From: Mycolicibacterium alvei
GTDB lineage: Bacteria > Actinomycetota > Actinomycetes > Mycobacteriales > Mycobacteriaceae
NCBI RefSeq assembly: GCF_010727325.1
Contig: NZ_AP022565.1
Coordinates: 186,001-250,000, forward strand
Reading direction: 5' to 3'
Length of the DNA: 64,000 nucleotides
Below the pieces are notes generated by a model. The model did not search any database, was not told the DNA's origin, and saw only the letters and a program-made list of their open reading frames with translations. Shown in pieces: positions 25,213 through 33,313 of the stretch. Position 1 is the stretch's first letter. Each line of letters starts with the position of its first letter. Both the position numbers and the translations under genes were made by a program.

Positions 25213-27192
25213 TCAGCTGGCTGCCGTGGTCTTCTGGTTGCGGGTGTGGGCCAGCCGGTGGGAGTCGGTTCCGGTTTCGATGATGGTGCCCCCGAGGGGC
25301 TTGGTGCGTCCGGCGCGCACGCCGTTGGCGATGACGACGATTTCGGCGAGTTCGTGCACCGCGACGACCGCGGCCAGCCCGAGGACACCGGTGAGGGCGA
25401 GCGGAATGAGCACCGTAATCAATGCCAGTGAGAGGCCGACGTTTTGCAGCATGATCCGCCTCGCGCGCCGCGCGTGGGCCAGTGCTTGGGTGAGGTGGCG
25501 CAGGTCTTCACCCATCAGCGCGACGTCGGCGGTTTCGATGGCCACGTCGGTGCCCATCGCGCCCATGGCGATACCCAAATCGGCAGTGGCCAGGGCCGGG
25601 GCGTCGTTGACGCCGTCACCGACCATGGCCGTCGAGGAACGTTGGCGCATTTGACCAATTAGCGCGGCTTTGTCTTCGGGCCGCAGATCGGCATGCACGA
25701 CCTCGATGCCCACCTGCTTGGCCAATGCGTGGGCGGTCGCTTGGTTGTCACCGGTGAGCATGGCCACCTGATACCCGCCGCGGCGCAGCTGGGCGACGAC
25801 GTGGGCGGCTTCGGGCCGCAGCTCATCGCGCACCGCGACTGCCCCGATGATCTGGTCGTTGTCTTCGATGAGCACGGCGGTGGCGCCGGCGGCCTGCATG
25901 GCCGCGACCTGGCCGGCCAGCGGGCCGGGGTCAAGCCAGCCGGGGCGGCCCAGCCGCAATCGACGGCCATCCCGCGCGCCGGTCAACCCGGCACCGGTGA
26001 CCGCCTGCACGTCATCAGCCGGTTGCACGGGGCCCTGCGCGGCGGCGAGAATCGCTGCCGCGAGGGGGTGTTCGCTGCGGGCCTCCAACGCCGCCGCCAC
26101 ATCCAGCACGTGCTCGCGGGTGGCGCCGTTGGTGGTGGCGACGTCGATGACGGTGGGTGCGTTGGCGGTCAGGGTGCCTGTCTTGTCCAGCGCGATCGTG
26201 CGGACCGCGCCCAGGGCTTCCAGCGCCGCCCCGCCCTTGACCAAGACACCGAGCTTGCTAGCCGCGCCGATCGCGGCGACCACCGTGACCGGCACCGAGA
26301 TCGCCAGCGCGCAAGGAGAGGCCGCCACCAACACCACCAGGGCACGTTCGATCCACACCAGCGGATCGCCCAACACGCTGCCGATGGCGGCGATGAGGAC
26401 CGCGGCGATCATGATCGCGGGGACCAGGGGTTTGGCGATGCGGTCGGCCAGGCGCTGGGCTTCGCCCTTGCGGGACTGCTCGGCCTCCACGATCGCCACG
26501 ATGCGGGCCAACGAGTTGTCAGCAGCAGTGGACGTGACCTCAACCTCCAGCACGCTGGTGCCGTTGATCGACCCGGCGAACACCTCATCACCGGGCCCGG
26601 CCTCTACCGGCACGGATTCGCCGGTGATGGCCGAAACATCCAGCGCCGTGCGCCCCGACACGATCGTGCCGTCGGTGGCGACGCGTTCGCCGGGCTTGAC
26701 CAGCATCCGGTCACCCACCGCCAACTCTGCTGGGGCGATGGTGGTTTCGGTACCGTCGCGGAGCACGGTGGCCTCATCGGGCACCAGCGACAACAACGCC
26801 CGCAGACCTCGGCGGGTGCGGGCGAGGGAGTATTCTTCGAGGCCCTCGCTGATGGAGAACAGGAACGCCAGCATGGCGGCCTCGCCGACCTCGCCGAGGA
26901 TCACCGCGCCGACCGCGGCGATCGTCATCAGCGTGCCGACCCCGATCTTGCCCTGCGCCAGCCGGCGCAGCGTCGAAGGCACGAACGTGTAGGCACCGAT
27001 CACCAAGGCGAGCGCATACAGGCCGATTTCGACCGCATGGGGGCCGCCGGACCAGCCGACCACATAGCCGGCCAAAAGCACCACGCCCGCCACCGCGGCG
27101 GCGCGCAGTTCGGTGATCTCCCAAAGCCGTTCGGGTTCCTGCTCGTCCTCGCCGGGGCGGTCGTCGCTGCCGCAGCCGCACGCCTCACTCAT
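25213..27192 (-). CDS. P1B-type heavy-metal-transporting ATPase
   Basis: 659 residues. It has a short Cys-rich N-terminus (ACGCGSDD) instead of a full heavy-metal-associated domain. A paired transmembrane region follows, then the actuator TGES loop (AITGESVPV), the membrane motif SPC (VAASPCALA), the phosphorylation motif DKTGTLT and the hinge GDGVNDAPALA. The C-terminal helix contains HELAEIVVIANG. This fits Zn/Cd/Pb/Co exporters such as mycobacterial CtpG/CtpJ relatives. SPC instead of CPC points away from Cu(I). It overlaps the upstream CmtR-like gene by four bases, which supports Cd or Pb export. Confidence 0.9.
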   Translation of the reverse strand: MSEACGCGSDDRPGEDEQEPERLWEITELRAAAVAGVVLLAGYVVGWSGGPHAVEIGLYALALVIGAYTFVPSTLRRLAQGKIGVGTLMTIAAVGAVILGEVGEAAMLAFLFSISEGLEEYSLARTRRGLRALLSLVPDEATVLRDGTETTIAPAELAVGDRMLVKPGERVATDGTIVSGRTALDVSAITGESVPVEAGPGDEVFAGSINGTSVLEVEVTSTAADNSLARIVAIVEAEQSRKGEAQRLADRIAKPLVPAIMIAAVLIAAIGSVLGDPLVWIERALVVLVAASPCALAISVPVTVVAAIGAASKLGVLVKGGAALEALGAVRTIALDKTGTLTANAPTVIDVATTNGATREHVLDVAAALEARSEHPLAAAILAAAQGPVQPADDVQAVTGAGLTGARDGRRLRLGRPGWLDPGPLAGQVAAMQAAGATAVLIEDNDQIIGAVAVRDELRPEAAHVVAQLRRGGYQVAMLTGDNQATAHALAKQVGIEVVHADLRPEDKAALIGQMRQRSSTAMVGDGVNDAPALATADLGIAMGAMGTDVAIETADVALMGEDLRHLTQALAHARRARRIMLQNVGLSLALITVLIPLALTGVLGLAAVVAVHELAEIVVIANGVRAGRTKPLGGTIIETGTDSHRLAHTRNQKTTAAS

Positions 27193-27566
27193 CGCGCAAC
27201 CTTCTTCCGCTCAGTCGGGTGGCCGTAGTTGGGGCACAACGCCACCGCGTTGCCGGTGGCCTCCAAGACAGCTTCGGCGGCCCGCAACATGTCCAGTAGT
27301 TCCGGGCGGGCCAGCCGATACACCGAGGCGCGGCCCTGCGGCCGGAAATCCACCAGCCCGCAGTCGCGCAGGCACGCCAGATGCGCCGACACCGTCGACT
27401 GCGCCAACCCCAACTCGCCGGTCAGATCCACCACCCGCGCCTCACCGACCGCCAGCCGGCGCAGGATCGCCAACCGGGTGCCATCCGAGAGGCTGTGAAA
27501 CAACGCCGTCGCCGCATCCACATTCCCGCACATCGCGGGATCGACCGAACCACTTTTCATCGCCAC
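27189..27566 (-). CDS. cmtR: CmtR-type Cd(II)/Pb(II)-sensing ArsR-family repressor
   Basis: 125 residues. The winged helix-turn-helix runs from LFHSLSDGTRLAILRRL to STVSAHLACLRDCGLV. The CLRxCGL motif puts Cys65 and Cys69 in the DNA-recognition helix, as in M. tuberculosis CmtR (Rv1994c). A C-terminal Cys111 (LCPNYGHP) can supply the third ligand of the CmtR site. It should repress its own operon with the ATPase and release on Cd or Pb. The 110 bp upstream to the divergent ICMT-like gene contains AACACTATTGATCGGTCAA, a possible operator. Confidence 0.87.
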   Translation of the reverse strand: MAMKSGSVDPAMCGNVDAATALFHSLSDGTRLAILRRLAVGEARVVDLTGELGLAQSTVSAHLACLRDCGLVDFRPQGRASVYRLARPELLDMLRAAEAVLEATGNAVALCPNYGHPTERKKVAR

Positions 27567-27676
27567 ACGACGATGATAGCGTCCAACACTATTGATCGGT
27601 CAACCCCGCCAACATCGATACAACCCGATGGATGAGGACGCAGGGCGGGGACGGGCCGACCGGGAAGGAGCAGGCG

Positions 27677-28315
27677 ATGGCACTGACTGCACTGGGCCTG
27701 TTCGCGATGTTGATGCTGGTGATCGGGGCCTGTCGGCGCCGGATCCAGCTGGCCCGCATCGGCGACAGCGGCAACCGGCGGGGTTGGCGGCCCGACGGCA
27801 CCCTGGAATGGTGGGCGCTCGCGCTCGCCGACGTGGGCTATCTGCTGGTCGGCGTCGGCGCCCCAGCGGCGGCCCTGGCCGGGCTCGCCCCACTGCGTTT
27901 CGCCGACCATCTGCTGGTTCATGCGACTGGGATCGCGGTTGCGGTGGTGGGCATCGGGCTGACCTTGCAGGCCCAGCTGGGGTTGGGGGCCTCGTGGCGG
28001 ATCGGGGTTGATGAGACCGAACGCACCGAGCTGGTCACCGGCGGCCCGTTCGCGATTGTGCGCAACCCGATCTTCACCACACTGCTGCTCACCCTGACCG
28101 GCCTGACGCTGATGGTGCCCAACCCGATAGCGATCGCCGGCCTGCTGATCGCGATCGCCGGCATCCAGCTGCAGGTGCGCGAAGTGGAAGAGCCCTACCT
28201 GCGCCGCGTCCACGGCCACACCTACCGCGACTACACCACCCGAGTGGGGCGCTTCCTACCGTGGCTCGGCCGCACCAGAGATGAGACCAATGATGCTGCC
28301 CGACACTACACCTGA
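27677..28315 (+). CDS. Isoprenylcysteine-carboxyl-methyltransferase-like membrane protein
   Basis: 212 residues with four to five hydrophobic helices. The C-terminal half carries the ICMT/PEMT-type cofactor region: GPFAIVRNPIFTTLLLTLTG, and then REVEEPYLRRVHGHTYRDYTTRVGRFLP. Bacterial members are integral membrane methyltransferases using S-adenosylmethionine; substrates are mostly unknown. GGAAGGAG just before the ATG at 27677 settles the start over an ATG at 27632. Divergent from cmtR, so likely under the same metal control. Its end overlaps the next gene by 35 bp. Confidence 0.72.
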   Translation: MALTALGLFAMLMLVIGACRRRIQLARIGDSGNRRGWRPDGTLEWWALALADVGYLLVGVGAPAAALAGLAPLRFADHLLVHATGIAVAVVGIGLTLQAQLGLGASWRIGVDETERTELVTGGPFAIVRNPIFTTLLLTLTGLTLMVPNPIAIAGLLIAIAGIQLQVREVEEPYLRRVHGHTYRDYTTRVGRFLPWLGRTRDETNDAARHYT

Positions 28316-28994
28316 CTTCGACACGGTCGAGGCGACGGCGGCGTTTGTCGACCTGGCCGGCTACAGCATCCTCACCGAAATCTGCGGCGACCACGAAGCC
28401 GCCCAGCTCGCCGCGCGGCTTGCCGACCTGGCACAGGCTGCACTACAACCGGGCGTGAGGCTGGTGAAGACGATCGGGGACGCGGTCATGTTGACCGCCG
28501 ACACACCCACCCAGATGCTGGCCACCCTCACCGACCTGGCAGAGCAGGTCGCCGGCGAGGACGGGTTCCTGGCGCTGCGCGCCGGAATCCATCACGGACC
28601 CGTCATCGCCCGCGGCGGCGACGTGTTCGGCCACACCGTCAACATCGCCGCCCGCATCACCGCACTCGCCGGGGCCGGCCACGCCGTGATCACCGACCCG
28701 ATCGCGGCTGCCGCTACCCGACAAGGCCTGTCCACCCCAGCGATCGGTGCTCCGCCGCTGCGCAGCATCACCACCCCGATTCCGCTACACACGCTGGCCC
28801 TGACCGAGGCCCGCTACCCCCGCGACCCGGTCTGCGGCATGCGGATCAACCCGGAAACCGCCCGGGCGCGACGCCGCTACCAGGACCGGGATTGGTGGTT
28901 CTGCTCGACCGACTGCGCCCACCAATTCACCACCACCCCAAGCACTTACACATCGACACTCCCGGTCACCGCCAGTGAACGGCAGCCGACATGA
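28281..28994 (+). CDS. Class III nucleotide cyclase domain fused to a YHS metal-binding domain
   Basis: 237 residues. Residues 18-175 form a compact class III cyclase domain: Asp24 (FVDLAGYS) and Asp67 (TIGDAVML) are the metal ligands, and HTVNIAARI supplies the Asn121/Arg125 pair. Residues 180-220 are a YHS domain: DPVCGMRINPETA, then a Tyr and WWFCSTDCAHQF, with Cys185, Cys208 and Cys212. YHS modules accompany metal ATPases and multicopper proteins. No membrane segment or HAMP is present. The start is uncertain between 28281 and ATGs at 28290 and 28293. It overlaps the genes on both sides. Confidence 0.78.
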   Translation: MRPMMLPDTTPDFDTVEATAAFVDLAGYSILTEICGDHEAAQLAARLADLAQAALQPGVRLVKTIGDAVMLTADTPTQMLATLTDLAEQVAGEDGFLALRAGIHHGPVIARGGDVFGHTVNIAARITALAGAGHAVITDPIAAAATRQGLSTPAIGAPPLRSITTPIPLHTLALTEARYPRDPVCGMRINPETARARRRYQDRDWWFCSTDCAHQFTTTPSTYTSTLPVTASERQPT

Positions 28995-29523
28995 GCCGCC
29001 CCTGGGGCCGCAACCGGCTCAAATTCGCCCTGGCCGGACCGCTGTTCGAAGCCGGCAACCGGTTCATCCCCGGCCGACCCCATGACCGGCTCGCCCAGCT
29101 CCTCGCCGACCAGAAACCGAAACGAGTGCTCGAACTGTGCGGCGGCACCGGCTACGCCGCCCGCCTGCTCGCCCGCAAATCCCCGAGCACACGAGTGGAT
29201 TGCCTCGACATCTCCCCGGAAATGCTGGCCGTCGGCCGCCGCTACCTCACCCGCGCCGGGATCGGTACCGTGGCGCTGCATGAAGGTGACGCCGCCGCAC
29301 TGCCGTTCGGCAATGACACCTTCGACGTGGTGATGAGCGTGTTCGGCTGGCACGAACTGCCCACCGACATCCGCCACCGCGCCATCGACGAAGCCATCCG
29401 CGTTCTACGTCTCGCCGGCCAGGTCATCGCCATCGACCTCGACCCACCACCCACCGCCCGCACCATCTTCGAGACCTGAAGTACCCCAGGTTTTGTTCCG
29501 ATCCGTATAGGAGGATCAGGAAC

Positions 29524-29841
29524 ATGCCCCGTCAGTATTCGCCGGAGTTTCGCGATCGTGCGTTGCGGATGTTGGACACCATGATGGAAGCCTCGGATAT
29601 TTCTGAGTTCGAGGCCATCAAGTCGGTGGCCAGCAAACTTGGCATCTCGGAGGAATCGGTGCGTCGGTGGCGACGCAAAGCTCAAGTCGATGCTGGCGAA
29701 CGGTCCGGCACGACCAGCGCCGAGCACACCGAGATCCGCAAGCTCAAACGTGAAGTCGCCGAATTACGCAGAGCCAATGAGCTTTTGAAGTCAGCGTCCG
29801 CGTTTTTCGCAGCGGAGCTCGACCGCCCCGTGACGAAATGA
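29524..29841 (+). CDS. IS3-family transposase OrfA
   Basis: 105 residues. It has a helix-turn-helix of the transposase-8 type: YSPEFRDRALRML begins it and LGISEESVRRWRRKA is the recognition region. A leucine-zipper-like coiled coil, EIRKLKREVAELRRANELLK, follows and serves multimerisation. AGGAGGATCAGGAAC precedes the ATG. The stop lies inside ATGA shared with the OrfB start. In this family orfA and orfB are normally joined by a -1 frameshift to make the active OrfAB transposase. Confidence 0.92.
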   Translation: MPRQYSPEFRDRALRMLDTMMEASDISEFEAIKSVASKLGISEESVRRWRRKAQVDAGERSGTTSAEHTEIRKLKREVAELRRANELLKSASAFFAAELDRPVTK

Positions 29842-30764
29842 TCGCCTTCATCGACGCACATCGCGATCAGTTCGGGGTCGAGCTCATCTGCCGCATCCTA
29901 CGGGCAGCAATCCCGGGGTTCCTTACCGCTCGAGGCTATCGCGCCGCGCGGACCCGACCGGCCTGCGATCGCGAGATCCGCGACGAACAGCTGATCGCCG
30001 ACCTGCACACCGTGCACCAAGACAACTTCTCGGTGTACGGCGTCAAGAAGATGCACGCAGCGATGCAACGTCGCGGTTGGCACCTGGGCCGCGAACAAAC
30101 ACGACGATTAATGCACAAGGCTGGCCTACGCGGCGTCCAACGGGGCAGACCGGTGTTCACCACGGTCACCGACCCCGCCGATCAACGGCCGGCTGATCTG
30201 GTCAACCGTCAGTTCAAGGCCTCTGCACCGAACCGGCTCTGGGTCGCTGACATCACGTTCGTGCGGACCTGGCAGGGGTTCTGCTACACCGCGTTCGTCA
30301 CCGATGTCTGTACCCGCAAGGTCGTCGGCTGGGCAGTCTCGGTGACGATGCGCACCGAGGACCTTCCGTTGCAGGCGTTCAACCACGCTGTGTGGCAGGC
30401 AGATTCAGATCTATCTGGGTTAGTGCATCATTCCGACCGCGGGTCACAGTACCTATCGCTGGCTTATACCGATCGGCTGGCCGAGCTCGGGATCGCCCCC
30501 TCAGTCGGATCCCGCGGCGATAGTTATGACAACGCCCTCGCCGAGGCGGTCAATGCGGCCTATAAGACCGAGTTGATCAACCGCGGCAGACCCTGGCGGT
30601 GCGTCGATGACGTCGAACTGGCAACCGCCGCCTGGGTGTCCTGGTACAACCAGGAACGCCTGCATGAAGCTCTTGGCTACGTTCCACCAGCCGAGTACGA
30701 GGCCGCCCTCACCGGCGCCTCACACCCCGTGAGCCAGCCAACCCCGGCCCTCACAACCAACTAG
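29838..30764 (+). CDS. IS3-family transposase OrfB (DDE integrase)
   Basis: 308 residues; retroviral-integrase-type catalytic core. The first Asp is in LWVADITFVRT, the second in LVHHSDRGSQYLS, and the Glu in DNALAEAVNAAYKTE, with the usual spacing. An upstream HTH_21-like segment (VYGVKKMHAAMQRRGW) binds the ends. The C-terminus WYNQERLHEALGYVPPAEYE is typical. The gene appears undamaged, so the element may still move. It overlaps orfA by four bases. Confidence 0.93.
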   Translation: MIAFIDAHRDQFGVELICRILRAAIPGFLTARGYRAARTRPACDREIRDEQLIADLHTVHQDNFSVYGVKKMHAAMQRRGWHLGREQTRRLMHKAGLRGVQRGRPVFTTVTDPADQRPADLVNRQFKASAPNRLWVADITFVRTWQGFCYTAFVTDVCTRKVVGWAVSVTMRTEDLPLQAFNHAVWQADSDLSGLVHHSDRGSQYLSLAYTDRLAELGIAPSVGSRGDSYDNALAEAVNAAYKTELINRGRPWRCVDDVELATAAWVSWYNQERLHEALGYVPPAEYEAALTGASHPVSQPTPALTTN

Positions 30765-30926
30765 GAAAAAACCTGGGGTGCTTCATTCACCGTTCCCCTC
30801 GGCGGCGAACACTTCCTGCGCCGCCCCCTCAACCACATCCGCAACGACCCCAACCTCGACATCGAACGCGTCGAACGCTTCAAACTCGGCCTCGTCGAAC
30901 GCCTCACCGCCCGCAAAACCACGTAA

Positions 30927-31043
30927 CCCGACGCGAACTCACCGACCATCCAGCTAGAGCTGTCCCACATCAACAGCTCAGCCGCGCCCTCGAAGGCTCC
31001 AAAGACTCCGACTGATGACCGGCCCCGGTGAACCGGATTGACT
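30927..31043. other. Right-end region of the 14-kb element, no gene seen
   Basis: 117 bp between the end of the broken methyltransferase gene and the right terminal repeat. No credible reading frame, hairpin or promoter was found. It probably contains recombinase-binding sequence near the terminus. Confidence 0.5.
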
Positions 31044-31377
31044 AGTGCAGATAAGTGCGCCCGTACCGGTCGGTCCTGTCCTGGGTCGGATCGGTCTGGA
31101 GTGCGACGCGTCGTCCGACCAGATTGGATCGTGCGAAGTCCGTCGCCTCCGGCCCCCAGCAGCCGACGGTGTATCCGGGCTTCTTCGTTTCCGGGGTGTC
31201 GATGCCCAGGATGCGCACGCGGAGGCGCCCCCGCACGTCGTCGCGGATATCGATGGTGTCGCCGTCGACCGCCCGCAACACCTCGGCGGTCGCGGTGACC
31301 GGGTCGGCCGCGACGGCCGGGGCGTGGATGAGGGTCGCCGCCAGGATCGCCAGTGCGGCGAGGGCGCGGATCGCCAT
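31042..31377 (-). pseudogene. N-terminal part of the interrupted staphylococcal-nuclease-like gene
   Basis: 111 codons: a signal peptide (MAIRALAALAILAATLIHAP, likely cleavage after AVAA), then the first half of the SNase fold. EVLRAVDGDTIDI holds the calcium-binding Asp, and LRVRILGIDTPETKK holds the Arg and Glu equivalent to Arg35 and Glu43 of staphylococcal nuclease. The authentic part ends at DRTDRYGR, whose last Arg corresponds to Arg87; codons beyond it (TYLH, stop) come from the mobile element. A secreted but catalytically incomplete fragment may still be made. The rest of the gene is at 16758-16964. Confidence 0.9.
31055..31059. repeat. Right core GTGCG of the integrated element
   Basis: The same five bases as at 16960-16964. 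Here they are the CGC arginine codon plus two bases of the SNase N-terminal part. The right terminal inverted repeat AGTGCAGATAA (31044-31054) abuts it. Confidence 0.7.
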
Positions 31378-31388
31378 TGTGACCGTGG

Positions 31389-31598
31389 CTATGACTTCTT
31401 CTCGCAGGCGATGCCGTCGCCGTCCCGGTCGAGGTGGTCGGCATAGCCGGGATCATCTTTTGTCATGTTGGCCTTGCCGTCGGCGTAGGCGTCCTTGCAG
31501 TACCGATACGGCGGGTCGGCCTGTGCCGCGGGAGCCACACCGATGGCGCCACCGATCAGAGCAGCGGCGAGGATCACGACACGAACCATTTGAGACAC
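31389..31598 (-). CDS. Secreted Excalibur-domain protein
   Basis: 69 residues: a signal peptide (hydrophobic VVILAAALIGGAIGVAPAA, cleavage near AQA) and a mature part of about 40 residues. That part is an Excalibur calcium-binding motif, with YCKDAYADGKANMTKDDPGY followed by DRDGDGIACE. The domain often accompanies or is fused to SNase-like nucleases. Here it sits 11 bp upstream of the nuclease gene, in the same direction, so the two probably formed one secreted calcium-dependent system before the insertion. Confidence 0.85.
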   Translation of the reverse strand: MSQMVRVVILAAALIGGAIGVAPAAQADPPYRYCKDAYADGKANMTKDDPGYADHLDRDGDGIACEKKS

Positions 31599-31720
31599 CT
31601 TGTCGATCTTGAATTGACGTACTGGTCAGTTGTCTGCATGGTAGCGGGACGGGCCGGGGCCGGTCGACCCGGTCGGGCCGTCGGCAGGCCGCCTTGCCAG
31701 CGTCGGCGACAGCGACCACG

Positions 31721-33313
31721 ATGGGCCGGGTGGGCGACCCCAGTGAACACCCTGAGCTGAGTACCGGCGCCGAAGTGGTGGTGAACCGTCTGCTCGCCGA
31801 AGGCGTCGATGTGTGCTTCGCCAACCCGGGCACCTCGGAGATGCATTTCGTCGCCGCGCTGGATGCCGCTCCGGCCATGCGTCCGGTGCTGTGCCTGTTC
31901 GAAGGTGTCGCCACCGGGGCTGCCGACGGGTACGCCCGCATCTCCGGCACCCCCGCGGCGACCCTGCTGCACCTCGGCCCCGGAATGGCCAACGGCCTGG
32001 CCAACCTGCACAACGCCCGGCGCGCGTTCACGCCGGTGGTCAACGTCGTCGGCGATCATGCGACCTACCACCAACGGTTCGATGCGCCGTTGGAATCCGA
32101 TATCGACGCACTCGGGCGATGGACGCACGGGTCGGTGCACCGGCCCGAATCATCCGCCGACCTCGACACCGCCGTCCACGCCGCGGTACGCAGCGCGACC
32201 CGCGCACCCGGACGGGTCGCCACCCTGATCCTTCCCGCCGACTATTCCTGGGGTAGCGCACCGCAGAACCCCTTGCCGGACAAAGGTATTGGGGGATCGG
32301 AAACCGACGACGCCGACCCGCCCATGGACGTCGCGCAGGCCGCCGAGCTGCTGCGAGCCCAGCGGGAGCGTGCAGTGGTGTTGCTCGGCGGTATCGCGAC
32401 CCACGCGGACGGTCTGCGGGCCGCGGCGCGGATCAGCGCGGCCACCGGGGCGCGCGTCCTGGTCGAGACCTTTCCGGCCCGGCTGGCCCGTGGACAGGGG
32501 GTGCCTGCCATCGAACGGCTCGGCTACCTGGCCGAGCAGGCCACCCAACAGCTCTCCGGGGCAACGCATCTGGTGTTGGTCGGAGCGAAATCGCCGGTGT
32601 CGTTCTTCGCCTATCCAGGCAAGCCGAGTGTGTTGGTGCCCGACGGCGCCGAGGTCTGTGCGCTGGCCGTGGATGAACTGACCGTATTGGCCGACGAACT
32701 GGGTGGGGTGGTGCCGGCCCCGCAGCAACCCGGCCCCGCCGAGTTGCCCACGGGTCCGCTCAATCCACAGAACCTGGCGCAGGTGATCGCCGCGCTGCTA
32801 CCCGAGAACGCGATCATTTCCGACGAGGCCAACACCAGCGGCGTGTTCCTGCCGGCCGCCACCGCGTCGGCTCCGCGCCACGACGTCCTCACCCTGACCG
32901 GTGGTGCTATCGGACAGGGCCTCCCGGTGGCAGTGGGTGCCGCGATCGCCGCACCGGACCGCCCCGTCGTCGCCCTGCAGTCCGACGGCAGTGCCGCATA
33001 CACCATTTCGGCACTGTGGACGATGGCTCGCGAGCAACTCGACGTCACGGTGGTGATCCTGAACAACCACGCCTACGCCATCTTGCAGCTCGAGCTGTTG
33101 CGGGTGGGCACCCAGGCGAACGGGGAGCGGTCGCGCTCACTACTCGACCTGAGCCGTCCCGACATCGACTTCGCCTCGATAGCAAAGGGATTCGGAGTTC
33201 CGGCGACCCGGGCCACCACCGCGGAGGAACTTGCCGACCAGTTCCGGACGGCGCTGGCCGAGCCCGGGCCGCACCTGATCGACGCCGCGCTGCCGACCTG
33301 GTCGCCGGGTTGA
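31721..33313 (+). CDS. ThDP-dependent acetolactate-synthase-like enzyme (IlvX-like)
   Basis: About 530 residues. The pyrimidine-binding domain begins VVNRLLAEGVDVCFANPGTSEMHF with the catalytic Glu in LFEGVATGAADGYA. A central domain follows, then the pyrophosphate-binding domain with QSDGSAAYTISALWT and NNHAYAI. It resembles M. tuberculosis IlvX rather than the biosynthetic IlvB, so an amino-acid-biosynthesis role should not be assumed. The start is uncertain: ATG at 31694 or 31721, GTG at 31730; no clear ribosome-binding site. The stop abuts the stop of the convergent methyltransferase gene. Confidence 0.82.
   Translation: MGRVGDPSEHPELSTGAEVVVNRLLAEGVDVCFANPGTSEMHFVAALDAAPAMRPVLCLFEGVATGAADGYARISGTPAATLLHLGPGMANGLANLHNARRAFTPVVNVVGDHATYHQRFDAPLESDIDALGRWTHGSVHRPESSADLDTAVHAAVRSATRAPGRVATLILPADYSWGSAPQNPLPDKGIGGSETDDADPPMDVAQAAELLRAQRERAVVLLGGIATHADGLRAAARISAATGARVLVETFPARLARGQGVPAIERLGYLAEQATQQLSGATHLVLVGAKSPVSFFAYPGKPSVLVPDGAEVCALAVDELTVLADELGGVVPAPQQPGPAELPTGPLNPQNLAQVIAALLPENAIISDEANTSGVFLPAATASAPRHDVLTLTGGAIGQGLPVAVGAAIAAPDRPVVALQSDGSAAYTISALWTMAREQLDVTVVILNNHAYAILQLELLRVGTQANGERSRSLLDLSRPDIDFASIAKGFGVPATRATTAEELADQFRTALAEPGPHLIDAALPTWSPG

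Larger units (their letters stand above)
29477..30785 (+). mobile_element. IS3-family insertion sequence, complete
   Basis: 1309 bp. The left end reads TGAAGTACCCCAGGTTTT, and the right end read inward gives TGAAGCACCCCAGGTTTT, a near-perfect inverted repeat starting with TG. It carries overlapping orfA and orfB with an intact DDE triad. The flanking bases (ACC on the left, TTC on the right) are not a matching target duplication at these boundaries, so the ends may have been altered after insertion. Confidence 0.9.
28991..30926 (+). pseudogene. SAM-dependent methyltransferase gene interrupted by an IS3-family element
   Basis: The first 162 codons (28991-29476) encode a class I methyltransferase: VLELCGGTGYAARLLA is the SAM loop, and DISPEMLAVGRRYL, GDAAALPF and RVLRLAGQVIAIDLDPP follow. 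After the IS (29477-30785) the frame resumes at 30786 with FTVPLGGEHFLRRPLNHIR and ends at 30926, adding 46 codons. Joining the halves gives an unbroken 208-residue protein of UbiE-like type. The IS is expected to inactivate it. The gene starts by ATGA overlap with the cyclase-YHS gene, so it belonged to that operon. Confidence 0.82.
16965..31054. mobile_element. 14.1-kb Tn554-type arsenic/metal-resistance element
   Basis: The element runs between two GTGCG cores and interrupts the SNase-like gene. Its ends are imperfect inverted copies: TTAACTGCAGT at 16966-16976 on the left, and TTATCTGCACT read inward from 31054 on the right. Cargo in order: two tyrosine recombinases, complete ars operon copy 2 with two arsenate reductases, a thioredoxin-fold protein, CmtR plus P1B ATPase, ICMT-like protein, cyclase-YHS protein and a SAM methyltransferase broken by an IS3-family element. 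Two adjacent large tyrosine recombinases with no target duplication beyond a few bases recall Tn554, whose derivatives can carry cadmium resistance. No third transposition gene (tnpC) was recognised. Confidence 0.85.

Noticed and set aside
25693..27228. Plus-strand frame (511 codons) opposite the P-type ATPase
   Set aside because: Shadow of the ATPase; no domain and His/Asp/Arg-rich composition.
30761..31456. Minus-strand frame of 231 codons across the element border
   Set aside because: It runs through the broken methyltransferase, element end and SNase fragment; Arg/Pro-rich shadow.
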